DNA of 6,422 nt from Vulcanimicrobiota bacterium (lineage in GTDB: Bacteria; Vulcanimicrobiota; Vulcanimicrobiia; Vulcanimicrobiales; Vulcanimicrobiaceae), in assembly GCA_019247395.1 (NCBI GenBank), contig JAFAOZ010000254.1, positions 1 through 6,422 of the forward strand, written 5' to 3'. A model generated the notes under the pieces. It was not told the origin of the DNA, did not search any database, and was given only the letters and a program-made list of their open reading frames with translations. A program made the translations under genes and the position numbers. Below are positions 5,836 through 6,422 of the stretch, piece after piece. How positions within the stretch are numbered: position 1 is the first letter of the stretch; the number at the start of each line of letters is the position of its first letter.

Positions 5836-6422
5836 CAGCGTGCTTCCGCCGGCGCGGGCAAGAGCTCGAGCAACTCTTTGAAATCGGCGATCGTGTGTAG
5901 TGGGCGCGGCTGGTCGGGCGGAAACTGTTTCCGCTCCCAATTCATCCAAACGCTGCCGATGCCGGCCCGCTGCGCGCCGGCGACGTCGCCGTACGGATCA
6001 TCGCCAACGTACCACGTGCGATCCGGCTCGGTGCCGAGCACTTCGAGCAGTCGTTCGAACGATCCAAGCGCAGGCTTTTGAACCCCGATCTCGCTGCTGA
6101 CGAGGACCGTTCCGCGAAATCCGGCCTGTTCGGCTTTGCGAAGTTGAAGTGGGTTCCATCCGTTGCTCAGCACTGCGACGGCGATGCCGCGCTCGCGTAA
6201 TCCGTCGAGCATCGGCTGCACGCCAGGGAGCGGGACGACGAACTCCTCCACCATCTCCACGCTGCTGCGGCGAAAGATTTCGGCGTAGCGCTCCGAGGGC
6301 TCCAAGGCGTGCACGCTGACAAATTCGGCGACGGCACCGTCGATGGAAAATTCACCACGCCGCTGGCGCGCCAGTAACGCATCGACGCCGTCAATCTCGT
6401 CTGCCAGCGTGCCGACCGTGCG
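5835..6422 (-). CDS. HAD superfamily (subfamily IA) hydrolase, N-terminus beyond window
   Basis: The last 195 residues of a haloacid-dehalogenase-type hydrolase, usually a phosphatase acting on small phosphorylated metabolites in the cytoplasm. The frame is open from the window edge at 6422 to TGA at 5837-5835. In visible numbering: a helical cap region at about 1-60; motif II VLSNG at 84-88; motif III Lys116 in GVQKPALGSFERLLEVLG; and motif IV WYVGDDPYGDVAGAQRAGI at 137-155, with the acidic pair D141/D142 binding magnesium. Motif I (DxDxT, the nucleophile) must lie to the right of 6422, with roughly 20-40 residues missing. The arrangement resembles YjjG-like nucleotidases and phosphoglycolate-phosphatase-like enzymes, but the substrate cannot be deduced. 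The TGATG overlap with the DUF885 gene suggests the two are co-translated, and this is the first gene visible in the minus-strand run. Confidence 0.92.
   Translation of the reverse strand, partial: RTVGTLADEIDGVDALLARQRRGEFSIDGAVAEFVSVHALEPSERYAEIFRRSSVEMVEEFVVPLPGVQPMLDGLRERGIAVAVLSNGWNPLQLRKAEQAGFRGTVLVSSEIGVQKPALGSFERLLEVLGTEPDRTWYVGDDPYGDVAGAQRAGIGSVWMNWERKQFPPDQPRPLHTIADFKELLELLPAPAEAR
5843..5847 (-). promoter_or_regulatory. Ribosome-binding site deciding the DUF885 gene start
   Basis: GGAAG on the minus strand lies 7 bases before ATG 5835, inside the end of the HAD gene. With the TGATG stop-start overlap it supports a coupled start at 5835 rather than the longer in-frame start at 5949. 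Confidence 0.6.

Noticed and set aside
5836..5949. N-terminal extension of the DUF885 protein to 5949
   Set aside because: It lies wholly inside the HAD gene and would add 38 residues ahead of a signal peptide. The start at 5835 has a ribosome site and a TGATG overlap.
1..6422. Mobile element, CRISPR array, tRNA/rRNA or defence island
   Set aside because: I saw no direct-repeat arrays, terminal inverted repeats, transposase or integrase motifs, or structural RNA. Nearly all bases are in well-assigned genes.

Overview
This is a GC-rich window with dense, tightly packed protein-coding genes of ordinary bacterial type. I see no RNA genes, insertion sequences, CRISPR arrays or phage genes. Codon use looks uniform across all the genes, so nothing suggests a recent insertion. 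The gene set is a thiolase, an unusual Crp/Fnr-type regulator, and rsmD-coaD followed by a coiled-coil gene. It fits a high-GC, free-living bacterium outside the best-studied groups. The rsmD-coaD-coiled-coil order recalls actinobacterial and Firmicutes/Chloroflexi-like genomes, and an uncultured soil lineage such as Eremiobacterota (WPS-2) is possible. There is no taxonomic marker here, so that placement is a guess.

Left part (1-2041): a thiolase gene on the minus strand is cut by the left edge. It is transcribed divergently, across a 76-base gap, from a plus-strand regulator. The regulator joins an N-terminal DUF2249-like domain to a cyclic-nucleotide-binding-like sensor domain and a Crp-type winged helix. 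It ends inside a perfect hairpin that separates it from the convergent minus-strand genes to its right.

Right part (2042-6422): six minus-strand genes look like one transcription unit running right to left. In order of transcription they are a HAD-family hydrolase (start beyond the window), an exported DUF885-family putative zinc peptidase, rsmD (16S rRNA G966 methyltransferase), coaD (phosphopantetheine adenylyltransferase), a coiled-coil DivIVA/SepIVA-like protein, and a small exported protein with a carboxypeptidase-regulatory-like fold. Gaps are 31 bases or fewer. One junction is a TGATG stop-start overlap, and another has a strong Shine-Dalgarno sequence inside the end of the preceding gene.

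Together the genes cover coenzyme A synthesis, ribosome modification, acyl-CoA metabolism (thiolase) and two exported proteins. I see no wholly new multi-gene system. The most unusual item is the DUF2249-Crp fusion regulator, which has no cysteines and a degraded nucleotide-binding signature.
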